This document shows positions 1-5,771 of a stretch of DNA of 5,771 nt, in pieces. The number at the start of each line of letters is the position of its first letter. The first letter of the stretch is position 1. Under the pieces are notes generated by a model that had not been told where the DNA came from, searched no databases, and worked only from the letters and a program-made list of their open reading frames with translations. This DNA is from Vulcanimicrobiota bacterium (GTDB lineage: Bacteria; Vulcanimicrobiota; Vulcanimicrobiia; Vulcanimicrobiales; Vulcanimicrobiaceae), in contig JASHPC010000165.1 in assembly GCA_030038335.1 (NCBI GenBank), positions 1 to 5,771 of the forward strand, in the 5' to 3' direction. The position numbers and the translations under genes were made by a program.

Positions 1-1
1 G

Positions 2-40
2 TTCGCTCGAGAGCTCGAAACTCAACCCGCGTCGGCATGA
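2..40 (+). CDS. Possible C-terminal end of an upstream gene (partial)
   Basis: Only the last 12 codons would be visible. Frame 2 is open from the left edge and ends at TGA 38-40, reading FARELETQPASA. This stop overlaps the ATG of the STAND gene (37-39) in an ATGA arrangement, the same junction type as at the other end of the window (5344-5347). No Shine-Dalgarno-like purine stretch lies just before ATG 37, which fits translational coupling to a preceding gene. The other two forward frames are also open over these 36 bases, so the evidence is positional only. No function can be given. If real, this gene is the natural candidate for an effector or partner of the STAND protein. Confidence 0.4.
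   Translation, partial: FARELETQPASA
37..40 (+). promoter_or_regulatory. ATGA stop-start overlap: likely coupled start of the STAND gene
   Basis: ATG (37-39) overlaps a TGA (38-40) of frame 2. The 20 bases upstream contain no GGAGG-like element, so initiation is more likely to depend on ribosomes finishing an upstream gene. The start is supported by the protein: the nSTAND1 hallmark NPFPGLRPF begins at residue 6, and in this family it usually lies very near the N-terminus. A caveat is that frame 1 stays open to the left edge, so an N-terminal extension cannot be excluded. Confidence 0.5.
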
Positions 41-3000
41 ACGTTCCTTTCAATCCGTTTCCGGGGCTGCGGCCGTTCGACGACACGCCTGCCGACACGA
101 CGGTCTTCTTTGGGCGCGACGATCAAGTCGACGAGTTGCTCGAGCGCCTTCGTCAGCGCCGCTTCGTCGGTGTCGTTGGGCCATCAGGGTGCGGAAAGTC
201 CTCGCTCGTTCGCGCCGGCCTACTGCCAGCATTGCACGAGGGATTCATGGTGGAGGCGGGTTCGAGCTGGCGAATCGCCGTCATGCGTCCGGGAAACGCG
301 CCGATCGAATCGCTCGCGCAGGCACTCGAGAGCACGGGCGCGCTCGCGAACGTTTCGGAGGACGCCGCGATGCGCATCGGACTCACGAGCGGTGTCTTGC
401 ACGGCGGTGCGCTGGGACTCGTGGAGGTCGTGCGTCAAGCGCGTCTCGGCGCAGGCGAGAACGTTCTCGTCGTCGTCGATCAATTTGAGGAGCTCTTTCG
501 CTTTCGCCACAGCGTCGGGTCGTCGTACGTCTCCGACGAGGCTGCCGCATTCGTCAAGCTGCTGCTGACGGCAACGGACGCATCGCAGTCGCTGCCCGTC
601 TACGTACTCATCACGATGCGCTCGGATTTCATCGGCGATTGCGCGCAGTTTCGCAATCTTCCCGAGACGCTCAATCAAGGGCTCTTTCTCGTGCCGCGTC
701 TCACGCGAGCGCAACTCGAAGAGGCGATTGAAGGACCGGTTCGCGTCGCGGGCGCGACGATGGCGCCGAGGCTCGTCAACCGCCTGCTCAACGCGCGCGA
801 GCTCGGCGACGATCCAGACCAGCTTCCCGTGCTACAACACGCGCTCATGCGAACGTGGAACATCTGGCGCGCGAAGAAAGAGCCGAAGCGGCCGATCGAC
901 GTCGTCGATTACGACGCCACCGGCGGTCTTTCCGAGGCGCTTTCGCGACACGGCGAGGAAGTGCTTGCGAGCCTCGACAGCGCGCAACTGCAAACGGTTG
1001 CCGAACGCATCTTCAAAGCATTGACGGAGCTTGGCAGCGACAACCGCGGCGTGCGGAGACCGACGCCGTTTGGCGCGCTCTGCGCTATCGCCGGCGCGAG
1101 CGCGGATGACGTGCGGCGCGTCGTCGACGCGTTTCGCGCGCCGGGTGTATCGTTCTTGATGCCACCGCCGCAGGCGCCGCTCGAAGACGGAACGGTCGTC
1201 GACCTCACGCACGAAGCGCTCATGCGCAACTGGGATCGCCTACGCGGCTGGGTCGAGGAAGAAGCGGAGTCGGCGAAGCTTTACCGGCGTTTGCGCGATC
1301 ACGCGGACCTCTACGCTGAAGGCAAGGGCATGCTCTTGGCCGGGCCGATGCTTTCGTTTGCGCAGGAGTGGCGCACGACGAATCATCCGACGGCGACGTG
1401 GGCGGAGCGATACGGCGGTGAGCTCGACCGCGTCAACGATCTCGTCGACAAGAGCCGTGAATCGGCTCACGCGGAGGACTTGCGAAAAGCCGAGGCAGTG
1501 CGGCTCGAGCGCGAGAGCGAGCTGGAAAGAACGCGGCGCGTCGGTGCCGAGCGTCTCGCGCGCAGAACGCGCGCGCTCGCAGCGGTCGTCAGCGTCATCG
1601 CGATCATCGCAATCGGTGCGTCGGTGTGGGCATGGATCACGGGGCAACGTCTGCACGCGCAAGACGTCGCGTTTTCGGCGGCGCGGCATCGTCAGGACGT
1701 GGCTTTCACGCAGCGCATGCACGAGCGAGACGACTATTACGCCGCTCGCATGCGTGCCTCGGACTTGAAATATCAAGGCAAACTGAAGAACGCGTTGACG
1801 GTAGCGCGTGCTGAGGCCGCTATTGCGCGGCGCGAGACCGCCATAGCCGAAAGCGCGGAGAAGCGCGTCGCCGTGCTGGCGCAACGTGAAACCGATACCG
1901 CGCAGTCGCTCGTGCTCGCGGGCGTCGACCACGCGATGTATAACACGGGGTACGACAATCGCATCGCGGGGCTCGTTGGCGCCGACGCGTATGCGTTGAG
2001 CGGCACGGGAGACGCACGCGCGGTGTTGCTTACGGCCGCATGGACGCCCGACGCGCTCGGACGCGTCGCGTTGCCGCCGTGGGATCTCGGCGCCGTTACG
2101 GCAAGAGGAAGATACGTCGTTGTGCTCGCAGGCGAACGGCAGCGCGCATACGCGCAACCCGTTTCGGGATCGCTCGTCACGCTCGATGCGACGACGCTCG
2201 GCATACTGCATCATACGTCAAACGTTCGTGGGTCGCTCATGTGCGGCTTCGACGATGCATCGGGGATCGCGCTTGCGAGCGGAGATGCGATCGACCTATA
2301 TTCGCTCGCGCCGGACGGGAGATTGACGAGATCGTCCGTTATTCGAAGCGGACCGGTCGAAGCGATGGATTGCCTCTCGAGCCCAGCAGTCGCGTACGTG
2401 GACGCAAACGGGGTCTTGCGCGTTGCTACGCCACATTCATCGCGAACCATCGGACGCATTGGAGGCACGGCAAACGGCCTCGTGACGTCACAATCGCAGC
2501 GGCTTGCGGCGGTGACGACGACGTCGGGCGACGTCTTCGTCTACGCGCTCGCAGCGCGACGGTTGCTCCTACGCGATAAGGCGATAACGTCGCCGGATGA
2601 CTGCGACGCGATCGCCGGTTGCGGAGCGGCGGTGCAAATCTCCGCGGACGATCAGCAGCTGGCGTGGTACGATGCCGGAACAGTCCACGTCGCCGAACTC
2701 TCTCAGCCTGCGACGGACGCGACATACGCATGTCCGGAACGGCTGTGTTCGTCCGTGTCACTCGTCTATTTTTCGCCTGGATACGATATTCCGGTGCTCG
2801 TCGCAAATGGCGGAATACTCGTCTACGACGACAGTGAGAAAGCATACGCGCAGCAATACGACGATGACGCCGGGCCGCAGCGCCACCCGATTCTCGATCG
2901 CGAGTACGGGATGTACGTAACTCCGTACGACCCGACGACTGCAGCGCAGCCAAACCCGTTCCACAGCGGACTTGCCGCGCAGTCCTTCTCGCGCATCGAA

Positions 3001-4125
3001 GGACCGCTGCTTGGGACGGTTCCCTCTCCGCAATGGCTCGACAGCTACGCGTCTCCCGGGCACGCGCTCGTCATCCCCGGCGAAAACGCGAGCATCAAGT
3101 TCGATCTCAATCATTTTCGCGGGACGTTCGAATCGCTCTATCACTTGAGCTACCACGTTCGCATGCGCGACAGCGGCGATGGTGTCCATGCAGTGACCTT
3201 CAACATGTTCACGGGGCAGGTGCAAGTCGTCGACGTCAGGACGCCGACGCCGACGGTGCTGCACTCGTTTAACGTACCGCGTGTCCCGGTGAACAAGAGC
3301 AGTCATTACGTGTACTCCGTGGAGCCAGGATACGACCCGGCAACCGGCGTCGTCACGACGCTCTCGTACGTCATCGGCGAGAGCGGGTTTGCGACGCTGC
3401 GACGGTACACGTCGACGGGAAGACTCATCATGGAGCGGTCGCGCGCGCAGCTACTCGCGTCGCTGCACATCGCGCCGGCCGCGGTTCTCGGATGGTCGCT
3501 GAGCGCGCGCGGAAACTACGTGGCGATCAAGGTGAAGGCGCCCGCAAACGACGCGATCGTGCGCGCGGATGGGTCGCCCGTGGCGCAAGCGTTCTCCGTC
3601 GACGTGATCACGCCGAACGAGCGCATCGCGATCGTCGAAGATCACATCAAGGGTGGCTATCGCGAGTCCGCGTATCTGTTGCCGTCGTGGAAACCGGCGT
3701 TTCCGGATTACATTTACATGTCGCCGAAGGCGGGCGCGGTCAGCATCAGTCCCGACAACAGCACGATTGCGTACTACGCCGACGACGGAGGCTCGAACGG
3801 TGACGCGCCGGCGATCCATCTCTACGACTTGGCGACGAGCTCGACGTATCGAATCCCTCTGCCGAATCCGCCGGATCTCTCACGATTTGCGGAAGTGTCG
3901 TTCAGCGGCGACGGCCGCTATCTTATCGTGACGTACTGGACACCGGAGCCGAGCAGTTACCTTCGCTTCGCGGTGTACGCGGTCGATCCAACCGAGTGGA
4001 TGCGATCGGCGTGCCTCATGGCGGGGCGCACGCTGTCGGCGAATGAGTTCCGCTCGTACGTTGGCCCGAACGTTCCGTATCGAGACGGTTGTTCGGCCTT
4101 CAGCGATCAGATGTACCGCTGGTAG
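37..4125 (+). CDS. nSTAND1 P-loop NTPase with transmembrane helix and degenerate WD40-like beta-propeller region
   Basis: A predicted STAND-class signal-transduction ATPase of 1362 residues. The N-terminus carries the nSTAND1 signature NPFPGLRPF (6-14) and FFGRD (24-28). Walker A is GPSGCGKS (48-55, Lys54) and Walker B is VLVVVDQFEELF (143-154, Asp148). A sensor-like MRSDF (194-198), DPDQLPVLQHALM (259-271) and DLTHEALMRNW (389-399) complete the NTPase and helical region. A charged coiled coil (about 470-510) ends in an Arg-rich stretch before one hydrophobic helix (about 513-534). A second coiled coil (537-625) follows, opening with an 11-residue repeat. Residues about 640-1318 form roughly a dozen degenerate beta-blade-like units without regular GH...WD signatures. 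The tail DPTEWMRSAC (1317-1326) through YRDGC (1348-1352) matches the usual C-terminal motif of nSTAND-WD40 proteins. By family knowledge, ligand binding to the C-terminal sensor would trigger ATP-dependent oligomerisation. No separate effector domain is visible, so the output is unknown. The family call is firm; the trigger and the role in defence are inference. Confidence 0.93.
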   Translation: MNVPFNPFPGLRPFDDTPADTTVFFGRDDQVDELLERLRQRRFVGVVGPSGCGKSSLVRAGLLPALHEGFMVEAGSSWRIAVMRPGNAPIESLAQALESTGALANVSEDAAMRIGLTSGVLHGGALGLVEVVRQARLGAGENVLVVVDQFEELFRFRHSVGSSYVSDEAAAFVKLLLTATDASQSLPVYVLITMRSDFIGDCAQFRNLPETLNQGLFLVPRLTRAQLEEAIEGPVRVAGATMAPRLVNRLLNARELGDDPDQLPVLQHALMRTWNIWRAKKEPKRPIDVVDYDATGGLSEALSRHGEEVLASLDSAQLQTVAERIFKALTELGSDNRGVRRPTPFGALCAIAGASADDVRRVVDAFRAPGVSFLMPPPQAPLEDGTVVDLTHEALMRNWDRLRGWVEEEAESAKLYRRLRDHADLYAEGKGMLLAGPMLSFAQEWRTTNHPTATWAERYGGELDRVNDLVDKSRESAHAEDLRKAEAVRLERESELERTRRVGAERLARRTRALAAVVSVIAIIAIGASVWAWITGQRLHAQDVAFSAARHRQDVAFTQRMHERDDYYAARMRASDLKYQGKLKNALTVARAEAAIARRETAIAESAEKRVAVLAQRETDTAQSLVLAGVDHAMYNTGYDNRIAGLVGADAYALSGTGDARAVLLTAAWTPDALGRVALPPWDLGAVTARGRYVVVLAGERQRAYAQPVSGSLVTLDATTLGILHHTSNVRGSLMCGFDDASGIALASGDAIDLYSLAPDGRLTRSSVIRSGPVEAMDCLSSPAVAYVDANGVLRVATPHSSRTIGRIGGTANGLVTSQSQRLAAVTTTSGDVFVYALAARRLLLRDKAITSPDDCDAIAGCGAAVQISADDQQLAWYDAGTVHVAELSQPATDATYACPERLCSSVSLVYFSPGYDIPVLVANGGILVYDDSEKAYAQQYDDDAGPQRHPILDREYGMYVTPYDPTTAAQPNPFHSGLAAQSFSRIEGPLLGTVPSPQWLDSYASPGHALVIPGENASIKFDLNHFRGTFESLYHLSYHVRMRDSGDGVHAVTFNMFTGQVQVVDVRTPTPTVLHSFNVPRVPVNKSSHYVYSVEPGYDPATGVVTTLSYVIGESGFATLRRYTSTGRLIMERSRAQLLASLHIAPAAVLGWSLSARGNYVAIKVKAPANDAIVRADGSPVAQAFSVDVITPNERIAIVEDHIKGGYRESAYLLPSWKPAFPDYIYMSPKAGAVSISPDNSTIAYYADDGGSNGDAPAIHLYDLATSSTYRIPLPNPPDLSRFAEVSFSGDGRYLIVTYWTPEPSSYLRFAVYAVDPTEWMRSACLMAGRTLSANEFRSYVGPNVPYRDGCSAFSDQMYRW
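1573..1638 (+). other. Transmembrane helix of the STAND protein
   Basis: Residues 513-534 are an uninterrupted run of Ala, Val, Ile and Gly ending in Trp-Ala-Trp-Ile, with no charged residue. The preceding flank (about 500-512) is rich in arginine (RRVGAERLARRTR), whereas the first residues after the helix carry one Arg and His. By the positive-inside rule the NTPase faces the cytoplasm and the propeller faces outward. This is a single internal anchor, not a signal peptide. Confidence 0.85.
1660..1791 (+). repeat. Four tandem 11-residue (hendecad) repeats in the stalk after the membrane helix
   Basis: Residues 542-585 divide into four consecutive 11-residue units: QDVAFSAARHR, QDVAFTQRMHE, RDDYYAARMRA and SDLKYQGKLKN. 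Position 2 is Asp in all four, position 5 is aromatic in all four (F, F, Y, Y) and position 9 is Arg, Met, Met, Leu. An 11-residue period is typical of right-handed or straight coiled coils. The first two QDVAF motifs differ synonymously in four of five codons, so this is a conserved protein pattern and not a recent DNA duplication. The pattern then passes into a 7-residue Ala-rich spacing (AAIARRE, TAIAESA). Continuing a helical stalk out of the membrane is the likely role. Confidence 0.75.
4100..4125. other. Tail-to-tail overlap of the two convergent gene blocks
   Basis: The STAND gene stops at TAG 4123-4125 and the opposing patatin gene stops at TGA read from 4102 to 4100, so the last 26 bases are coding on both strands. 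There is no intergenic space for a conventional bidirectional terminator. A small perfect inverted repeat (CCGCT, GGT loop, AGCGG, 4116-4128) spans the STAND stop codon but has no following T-run. Transcripts from both sides probably run into the opposing gene, allowing antisense interference. Confidence 0.85.
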
Positions 4126-5347
4126 CGGCGCCCGCGCGCAGCGTCAAGAATCCGTCGAAATCCTCCGCGCAGACGCAGCGCTCTGCCGCGGCATTTCCAA
4201 TGCGTTCGAGATCCGCAACGTGCTCGTATCCGTCGATCTTGCGGACGTCCTTGGGATCGACGTTGCCTAATCCGAGCTCCTCGAGCGCGGGCGACGTCAA
4301 CTCGACGTTGTAGCGAACGTACGTAAACAGCTTCATCGATAGCGGCACGTCGTTGCCTGCGAGCGTACCGATCTCGGAATCGAGCGGCGCGACGACGCAG
4401 TCGGCTCGCGTGCGGCCGGCGATGCGACAGAGAAGGTCTTGTTCCACGGTCGCCGCGTGAATGAGCGCTGCCGGCAGCGACTGGACGTTGTAGAGCATGT
4501 TCATGTCGCTGCCTTTGAGATCAAGATTCGCATTCTCGCATCCGCCGGTGCCAACCGAGACGAGAAGCAGATCGTTCTCGCCGGAGCGCCACCCGAGACC
4601 GTACTCCGGAAGCGTGGCCATGAGAAAGAGCAGGAACGCGGGATTGTTGTAGACGGTGATGCCGCCGTCGACGAACATGAACGGTTTGGCGACGCCCGGC
4701 ACGTGTATCTCCTCTGCGGGAAAATAAACCGGCGCCGCCGTGCTCGCGCGAACGAGCTGCCACAGCGGGATGTCGAGGTTCGTCGCTTGCGCGCGGCCGT
4801 CGATCGACGTTCGGAGGTTGTATTTGGCGCGTGGATTGTTCGAAAGCGGCCAGTGGGAATCGGTGCTTGCGTTGCGCGTGACGAGCATGAGGAGCGTGCG
4901 CAGCCGTTCCGTTTCAAGCGTCGTGTCGGCGCCGACGACGCTCTTGATCTCGTTTTCGAGCGCGCGCTGCGTGAAGATCGCGGGCGAAGCAAACGCGCCG
5001 GCGATGCGCATGATCGCCGCGAGGAACCCGTGCGAGTTGCGCGCGATGCGCTGGAACGCGTTCGAGGGCTCGAACATCGTCTTCGCGCCGGTCTGATAGA
5101 AGCTGCGAATCTGCGCCATCGTGTAGCCGAGCGAGATCAAGACGGCGACGATCGCGCCGGTGCTCGTCCCTGCGACGTAGTCGAAATAGTCGCCGAGCAC
5201 GAGGTCTGGACGCGCGAGCGCTGCGCGCAACAGCGTCTCCATGCGCTCGAGAAAGCCGATCGCGATCATGCCGCGGATGCCTCCGCCGTCGATCGCCAGC
5301 AGCTTCTTGGATCCGGGCGCGTCGATGATTGCGTCGAGATGACTCAT
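4100..5347 (-). CDS. Patatin-like phospholipase (predicted active lipid acyl hydrolase)
   Basis: A 415-residue patatin-family serine hydrolase expected to cleave acyl chains from membrane lipids. All catalytic elements are present: the oxyanion-hole loop DGGGIRG (20-26), the nucleophile elbow GTSTG (60-64, Ser62) and the dyad aspartate in DGG (227-229, Asp227). The family motif RASTAAPVYFP (200-210), VYNNPAF after the aspartate and LLVSVGTG (261-268) also match. There is no signal peptide or membrane helix, so it is a cytoplasmic enzyme acting on the inner face of the membrane. About 145 residues follow the SVGTG motif; I recognise no separate domain in them. The start at 5347 is chosen because its ATG overlaps the stop of the upstream SLATT-like gene (ATGA). 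The frame stays open to a possible start at 5689, but that would overlap the neighbour by over 300 bases and gives an Arg-rich, low-quality N-terminus. Patatins serve as membrane-destroying effectors in some anti-phage systems, for example with CBASS cyclases. A defence role here is inferred from the SLATT neighbour; a housekeeping lipase is the alternative. Confidence 0.95.
   Translation of the reverse strand: MSHLDAIIDAPGSKKLLAIDGGGIRGMIAIGFLERMETLLRAALARPDLVLGDYFDYVAGTSTGAIVAVLISLGYTMAQIRSFYQTGAKTMFEPSNAFQRIARNSHGFLAAIMRIAGAFASPAIFTQRALENEIKSVVGADTTLETERLRTLLMLVTRNASTDSHWPLSNNPRAKYNLRTSIDGRAQATNLDIPLWQLVRASTAAPVYFPAEEIHVPGVAKPFMFVDGGITVYNNPAFLLFLMATLPEYGLGWRSGENDLLLVSVGTGGCENANLDLKGSDMNMLYNVQSLPAALIHAATVEQDLLCRIAGRTRADCVVAPLDSEIGTLAGNDVPLSMKLFTYVRYNVELTSPALEELGLGNVDPKDVRKIDGYEHVADLERIGNAAAERCVCAEDFDGFLTLRAGAATSGTSDR
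5344..5347 (-). promoter_or_regulatory. ATGA stop-start overlap coupling the SLATT-like gene to patatin
   Basis: On the - strand, ATG of patatin (5347-5345) shares two bases with TGA of the SLATT-like gene (5346-5344). This 4-base overlap is a classic translational-coupling junction. It implies one mRNA and linked synthesis of the two proteins, and it decides the patatin start. Confidence 0.88.
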
Positions 5348-5771
5348 ACCATGACCACTTTCAGCGGACGTCCGCGCGAGAGAATGAGCCAGTCCGCATG
5401 CTCGACGAGCGATGCGTGCCCGAGGTCGTAGAGGATTTGCATGGGGTCGCCTCCGTCTCCGCGTTGTGCGCGGACGAGCTCGCGCCGTCCGCGATCGAAG
5501 ATATGGAACATTCGCTCGTACCGGCGAGCGTTTCCGGCGAGATTCTGTCGCGCGGCGTAATGCTCGAAGAGCGCTGCGAGGACGGCTGCCATGACGATGG
5601 GAACGGTCAGGAGCGTCGTGAGCGTGGGCATGCCGGCGACTCGCTGCGCGGAGTGTGCGGCGGTGCAGTACCGTGCGAAGAGCGCGCACGGAAGCAGTCC
5701 GTGCACGCCGAGCGCGATCGCCGACGCGGTCGCACAGAGCACGGCGACGACGAATGCCGCGATTGACGCCC
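5344..5771 (-). CDS. SLATT-like two-transmembrane protein, C-terminal part (5' end beyond the window)
   Basis: The last 141 residues are visible and the frame stays open to the right edge, so the true start is outside. Visible residues about 3-31 and 47-68 are hydrophobic helices separated by a short polar loop (RYCTAAHSAQRVAG). A charged helical tail follows with RYERMFHIFDRGRREL (83-98) and then LGHASLVEHADWLILSRGRPL (116-136, key residues Leu116, Gly117, Glu123, Ala125, Asp126, Trp127, Arg132, Arg134, Pro135). Two membrane helices followed by a 'YerM..lF.ra' helix and a 'lg..al.e.a.Wl.l.r.RPl' ending resemble the C-termini of SLATT (SMODS and SLOG-associating two-TM) proteins, often part of longer SLOG/TRPM-like sensor fusions. 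SLATT domains are predicted pore-forming effectors activated by nucleotide signals. A GTG at 5742 is an unlikely start: it falls inside the first membrane helix and has no ribosome binding site. The family call is from pattern recognition and is moderate. A sensor domain on the missing N-terminal part is inference. Confidence 0.7.
   Translation of the reverse strand, partial: ASIAAFVVAVLCATASAIALGVHGLLPCALFARYCTAAHSAQRVAGMPTLTTLLTVPIVMAAVLAALFEHYAARQNLAGNARRYERMFHIFDRGRRELVRAQRGDGGDPMQILYDLGHASLVEHADWLILSRGRPLKVVMV
5355..5361 (-). promoter_or_regulatory. Weak ribosome binding site for patatin
   Basis: The - strand reads AAAGTGG, seven bases before the patatin ATG at 5347. It matches AAGGAGG at five of seven positions and lies inside the end of the SLATT-like gene. 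The match is weak but correctly spaced, and re-initiation through the ATGA overlap may matter more. Confidence 0.35.

Noticed and set aside
1660..1725. Recent DNA-level tandem duplication explaining the repeated QDVAF
   Set aside because: The two copies differ at synonymous positions in four of five codons and the flanking bases of each unit are dissimilar, so the periodicity is at the protein level.
1240..2214. 324-codon open frame on the - strand inside the STAND gene
   Set aside because: Its translation is Arg/His-rich with no recognisable motif. Long antisense frames are expected in high-GC DNA opposite a real gene with clear domains.
4116..4132. Possible intrinsic terminator (CCGCT-GGT-AGCGG hairpin followed by a GGCGCC palindrome)
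   Set aside because: The stem is only 5 bp, there is no T-run on either strand, and it lies within overlapping coding sequence.
4439..5431. 330-codon open frame on the + strand opposite patatin
   Set aside because: It is a charged, low-complexity translation running antisense to a gene with complete catalytic motifs, so a compositional shadow.
5348..5689. N-terminal extension of the patatin frame to a start at 5689 (529 residues)
   Set aside because: It overlaps the SLATT-like gene by more than 300 bases, the extension is Arg-rich and low-complexity as expected of an out-of-frame shadow, and the ATG at 5347 has an ATGA junction and sits just before the first catalytic motif.
5344..5742. Complete small membrane protein starting at GTG 5742
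   Set aside because: The frame stays open and hydrophobic past 5742 to the window edge, the GTG lies inside the first membrane helix, and no ribosome binding site precedes it. It is better read as the end of a longer gene.

Overview
The window is 5.8 kb of gene-dense, GC-rich bacterial DNA with strong G/C preference at third codon positions. It has no RNA genes, no insertion sequences, no CRISPR array and no intergenic gap. The gene families are typical of accessory or defence regions in large-genome, high-GC soil or environmental bacteria. The phylum cannot be fixed from the sequence alone.

Layout. Two convergent gene blocks meet tail to tail. On the + strand, the last codons of a possible upstream gene end in an ATGA overlap with a 1362-residue STAND-type protein at 37-4125. 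That protein has an nSTAND1 P-loop NTPase, a coiled coil, one transmembrane helix, an 11-residue-repeat stalk and a long degenerate beta-propeller region with the family's C-terminal tail motif. On the - strand, the 3' part of a two-transmembrane SLATT-like gene (5771 down to 5344, cut by the window edge) is joined by another ATGA overlap to a 415-residue patatin-like phospholipase (5347 down to 4100). The two blocks overlap by 26 bp at their 3' ends (4100-4125).

How the genes may work together. The patatin has a complete Ser-Asp dyad and oxyanion hole, so it is probably an active lipid hydrolase. The SLATT-like protein is a predicted membrane or pore component, translationally coupled to it. 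Both resemble membrane-attacking effectors of bacterial conflict systems. The STAND protein is a predicted ATP-dependent signal-sensing switch anchored in the membrane. Its propeller is predicted to lie outside the cytoplasm, supported by flanking positive charge and by clustered, even-numbered cysteines. The propeller protein has no effector domain of its own in view, so any effector is probably the gene coupled just upstream, outside the window. Whether the two blocks form one defence system or two neighbouring ones is open. I know of no named system with exactly this set.
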